From the NCBI GenBank assembly GCA_017481595.1, contig JAFUOY010000034.1:1-40516 (forward strand): a stretch of 40,516 bases of DNA. The letters run 5' to 3'. Both the position numbers and the translations under genes were made by a program. Shown piece after piece: positions 40,394-40,516 of the stretch. The notes beneath the pieces were generated by a model. It had not been told where the DNA came from, ran no database searches, and was given only the letters and a program-made list of their open reading frames with translations. Each line of letters begins with the position of its first letter. Position 1 is the first letter of the stretch. The stretch is from Clostridia bacterium (GTDB lineage Bacteria; Bacillota; Clostridia; Oscillospirales; CAG-272).

Positions 40394-40516
40394 ATGAACT
40401 GTCCTTATTGCAACAATGAAATGATAAAAGGACTTATTCATAGTCCGCAAGAGTTGAATTGGATAAAAGGAGAAAAACGCAAGTTTTTCACTCGCGCTTT
40501 TCTACATAAAGACTCG
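40394..40516 (+). CDS. Zinc-ribbon-like protein, DUF6487 type (partial; 3' end outside window)
   Basis: The first 41 residues start MNCPYCNNEMIKGLIHS, a CxxC knuckle followed by an EMxKG pattern, and then NWIKGEKR. I associate CPYCxxEMxKGxIxS with the short DUF6487 proteins of Firmicutes, of unknown function. The AAGGAG SD sequence ends 9-10 bp before the ATG. The frame remains open at the right edge. Confidence 0.75.
   Translation, partial: MNCPYCNNEMIKGLIHSPQELNWIKGEKRKFFTRAFLHKDS

Overview
The window looks like a chromosomal segment of an uncultured anaerobic Clostridia (Bacillota) member, probably a gut, fibre-using lineage. The main evidence is the rplU-prp-rpmA cluster with the Firmicutes-type L27 extension and its Prp protease, a ZTP riboswitch in front of pyruvate formate-lyase, a CpsB/CapA/CapB capsule-regulation cassette, smpB close to ssrA, Clostridia-style lipoproteins, three intracellular glycoside hydrolases, no respiratory genes, and A+T-rich sigma-A promoters, nearly all with 17-bp spacers. 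I cannot name the genus from the sequence.

Layout: 1-3.0 kb (minus) holds a minimal SUF pair (sufC plus a truncated SufB/SufD-like gene), the L21-Prp-L27 operon with a structured leader, and a YugP-type membrane metallopeptidase. 3.1-8.3 kb holds the Mn exporter mntP, then a minus operon of a GH2 beta-galactosidase, a small membrane protein and a lipoprotein, then a plus-strand SDR resembling the EF-P 5-aminopentanone reductase. 8.3-10.9 kb (minus) holds an Mrp/Nbp35 Fe-S carrier ATPase and a B12-binding radical SAM protein. 11.0-14.8 kb (plus) is an exopolysaccharide control cassette: PHP phosphatase, chain-length regulator, BY-kinase and Wzy-like polymerase, with no glycosyltransferase. 14.9-20.6 kb holds a Cthe_2159-like carbohydrate-binding lipoprotein, thrH, a GH5-like hydrolase and a VanZ-like membrane protein with Ig-like domains inserted in it. 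20.6-22.8 kb holds a palindromic array, tmRNA, a GNAT-like acyltransferase and smpB. 22.9-27.8 kb holds a YgjP-like metallopeptidase, a D-hydroxyacid dehydrogenase, a truncated FtsX permease, and an operon of an FAD oxidoreductase with an ADP-ribosylglycohydrolase-family protein. 27.9-31.9 kb holds the ZTP riboswitch, pflB, pflA and exonuclease III. 31.9-36.5 kb holds a gluzincin-like lipoprotein, pepT and a GH30 hydrolase. 36.5-40.5 kb is more accessory: a second palindromic array, DUF952 and GNAT genes, tRNA-Leu with a duplicated 3' end, and poorly characterised small proteins.

Functional themes are sugar use by cytoplasmic hydrolases (GH2, GH5-like, GH30), mixed-acid fermentation and one-carbon supply (Pfl under ZTP control), Fe-S biogenesis (Suf, Mrp), ribosome biogenesis and rescue (L21/L27/Prp, SmpB/tmRNA), and cell-surface polysaccharide control.

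The most unusual non-genic feature is a pair of palindromic arrays (about 20.77-20.94 kb and 36.72-36.92 kb). Each is built from short variable hairpins joined by a constant 7-8-nt linker that reverses orientation partway through. The linkers differ between the arrays, yet three hairpin cores are shared. The first array lies between copies of the tmRNA 3' end, and a separate spacer beside tRNA-Leu is likewise bounded by copies of that tRNA's 3' end. I know no named element with this design.
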